Shown: in pieces, positions 41,775 through 43,309 of the stretch | Numbering within the stretch: the stretch's first letter is position 1 | Layout of the letters: every line of letters begins with the position of its first letter | Source of the DNA: Betaproteobacteria bacterium | GTDB lineage: Bacteria; Pseudomonadota; Gammaproteobacteria; Burkholderiales; Casimicrobiaceae | DNA: 43,309 bases | Direction: 5' to 3' | Assembly: GCA_016861105.1 (NCBI GenBank) | Contig: BOKS01000022.1 | Span: 1-43,309, forward strand | Notes under the pieces: model-generated | Told to the model about the DNA's origin: nothing | What the model saw: only the letters and a program-made list of their open reading frames with translations | The model's database searches: none | Translations under genes and position numbers: made by a program

Positions 41775-42467
41775 TCAGAAGAAACCGATCAGCTTCCACC
41801 ACGCGAGGCCGATCGTTAACGTGATGAGGACGTTCACGGTGACAACGACGAAATTGATGGCGTAGAAGCGCGGCCGATCGAAGTAGCCCTGACCGAAGTA
41901 GATCGGGCCGGGACCGCCACCGTACTCCGTGTTGCCCCACATCAGGTTGCTGAAGATGCCGAAGCAAATGGCGACCATCATCGGAGGCGCCCCGGCAGCG
42001 ATCGCCACTGCGGCGAACGGCACGTAGAGGGCGGCGACGTGGCCACTCGCAGTGGCAAATGCGTAGTGCACATAGATGTACACCAGTCCCATGACGATGA
42101 ACGTCATAAGCCAGCTAGAGCCGCCGAGATTGTTTGAGAACTGCGCGGTCATCCACTTGATGAAGCCGAGGTCGGTGAGACCGCCCGCAAGACTGATGAT
42201 AGCGCCGAACCAGATCACCGTGTCCCATGCGGCCGTGTCCGTCAGCACGTCCTTCCAGTCCACCGCGCGCGAGGCGAATAGATAGGCCACCAGGCCCAGG
42301 CCGACGGTCGTCGCGGAAAGCCCCGTTAGTAGGCTCGTCCCCCACCCTGCCAGGGCGAGCAGGAAGCCAATGCCAACGAGCTTTTCGGTCCGACTCATTG
42401 CGCCGAGCTGCTGCAGCGAGGCTCGGCCCAGTTGCTTCGCTTCAGGGGTCCGTTTGAGCTGCGGATG
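41775..42467 (-). pseudogene. DASS-family anion transporter, C-terminal half only
   Basis: Similarity begins abruptly at HPQLKRTPEAKQLGRA and runs through SLQQLGAMSRTEKLVGIG to the normal C-terminus. About 230 residues of a usual 450-500 remain. The DASS (CitT/DIT1-like) signature MMVAICFGIFSNLMWGNTEY and GGGPGPIYFGQGYF is intact, with six or so membrane helices. An in-frame ATG at 42398 (MSRTEKLVG) could start a shortened product of 207 residues, but half the transport path is gone. The upstream end is joined to a truncated class II aldolase. Confidence 0.78.
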
Positions 42468-42967
42468 CCGTGCCCGCGCATTAGCACGACGGCTTGATCA
42501 CCGATCGCCGCGGCAAGCGCCTCGCCCTGGTCGGGGTCGCGAATAAGCATATCGGTCATGCCGGACCGTCTCCGGATATCGAACACCGGCGCGCCGCGTC
42601 GCAGAAATGCGCTCGTATGCGCGATCGCACGCAGGTGTACCGACGACACCGAGAACGGCACGACCGACGCGGCATGACTGTGCACGACCGCGTGAACGTC
42701 GGACCGCCTCGCGTAGATCGCGCCATGGATGAAGCGCTCGAGATACGGTGCACGCAGATCGTCCTCCTGAGCGATCGACGCGAGATCGAACGTCATGATG
42801 TCCTCGGCGGTCACCAGTTCAGGCGCGAGCGATCGGGAAAGCAGATACCGGTCGGGCCGTGCCGGATGACGCACACTCACATGGCCAAAGCCGTCGAGCA
42901 CGCCGAGCGCGCCGAGAATTTGATTGGCGGCGACCAGGTCGCCAACGACGTCCTCGGTCCGGTTCAT
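42395..42967 (-). pseudogene. Class II aldolase/adducin domain, C-terminally truncated
   Basis: The frame starts MNRTEDVVGDLVAANQILGA and shows the family pattern: GFGHVSVRHPARPDRYLLSR, HGAIYARRSDVHAVVHSHAA (metal-binding HxH), and VVLMRGHG. After RGHG the similarity stops; the remaining 21 or so residues to the stop are the transporter sequence read in another frame. The usual C-terminal 60-80 residues, including the last helices, are missing. Such enzymes cleave or decarboxylate sugar acid or beta-keto acid phosphates, and related genes commonly sit beside carboxylate transporters. Confidence 0.75.
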
Positions 42968-43049
42968 AGCGGTTGCATTCGTCGCTGGCGCGACAAGCAC
43001 GGAGCCATGGCGAATTGCTCAAAGTTCGGGCGCATCGACCTTTACTCCG

Positions 43050-43178
43050 GTTGATGCCAATGGTCTTCGCCAGCACGCCAGAGCGCTCGATATCCTGCAC
43101 CACCAGGCGATTCAGTTCGTCCGGCGCAAGTCCGACGGGCACGAGCCCATTCGCGATCAGTTCTCTCGCACATCTGGC
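43050..43178 (-). pseudogene. C-terminal remnant of a Bug-family receptor
   Basis: The stretch ARELIANGLVPVGLAPDELN followed by RLVVQDIERSGVLAKTIGIN has the typical C-terminal pattern of Bug (TctC) proteins, G.xPvg..pdEl...v..Die+...l.k..GI. Upstream, in the same frame, similarity fades, and the start of the gene is either degraded or beyond the window. It reads in the same direction as the aldolase and transporter remnants. Confidence 0.5.
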
Positions 43179-43309
43179 ATCGAGAGCGAGAAGTGGCTCC
43201 GCAAAGTCGGACAGGGGGATAGGTGGGTAGCTCTGCTCTAATGGCGCTTGGTCGCCGAGGAGCAGAGAGCATGAAACGACCTCGCAGGAACCACTCACCG
43301 ACGTTCAAG

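Noticed and set aside
41405..41824. Plus-strand frame between higB and the transporter remnant
   Set aside because: No motif, mixed composition, and it overlaps the terminator and the end of the transporter.

Overview
The window is about 43 kb of very GC-rich bacterial chromosome. Its family content points to a betaproteobacterium, most likely Burkholderiales: Bug-type (TctC) receptors, an orn / Ste24-like protease / cytochrome c / phhB / rsgA block, a CobD/CbiB-like membrane protein, DUF5648 proteins and a DUF6394-like gene beside a K+ channel. Assignments rest on motif recognition by eye; no database search was possible.

Layout. 1-8.2 kb: an M29/NicX-like protein, a 274-bp non-coding mobile element with 17-bp inverted ends, a NUDIX hydrolase, an alpha/beta hydrolase, oligoribonuclease, then Ste24-like protease, cytochrome c, PhhB and RsgA, and a zinc-ribbon membrane protein. 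8.2-14.3 kb (minus strand): a tightly packed operon starting with a membrane FeS ETF oxidoreductase (EMO/EtfD type), then a thioesterase, acetoacetyl-CoA synthetase, an isochorismatase-like hydrolase and a CobD/CbiB-like protein. It diverges from a classical ETF:ubiquinone oxidoreductase (14.4-16.1 kb), followed by pyruvate phosphate dikinase. A second, one-ended copy of the 274-bp element lies at 19.1 kb and is fused in frame to a lipoprotein gene. 19.6-23.4 kb: a ROK sugar kinase / K+ channel / small membrane protein operon and a lysine-rich H1-like protein.

23.5-30.7 kb: two tandem secreted hydrolases with C-terminal DUF5648 modules, then etfB-etfA and a long acyl-CoA dehydrogenase. With the two ETF oxidases at 12-16 kb, the window holds most of an acyl-CoA oxidation electron route: dehydrogenase to EtfAB to quinone, with two alternative quinone-side enzymes. 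31.1-33.3 kb: a two-gene operon coding an RpfF-type (DSF synthase) crotonase that keeps both catalytic glutamates, overlapping by 4 bp a beta-ketoacyl synthase with an intact Cys-His-His triad. This is the best candidate here for an undescribed small system (acyl signal or specialised fatty acid). 33.5-38.3 kb: a Bug receptor, two convergent PQQ-type sugar dehydrogenase paralogues, one with an SLH-like N-terminus, and a small lipoprotein.

38.4-39.2 kb is an intact IS5-family insertion sequence, followed by a bacteriohemerythrin with a good sigma70-type promoter. At 40.34 kb lies a 52-nt 3' fragment of tRNA-Asn, the expected attachment-site scar of an integrated element. Everything to its right looks like a decayed island: higBA with a probable frameshift in higA, a class II aldolase truncated by a deletion that joins it to the C-terminal half of a DASS transporter, and the tail of another Bug receptor. 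No CRISPR array, rRNA or complete tRNA gene was seen.
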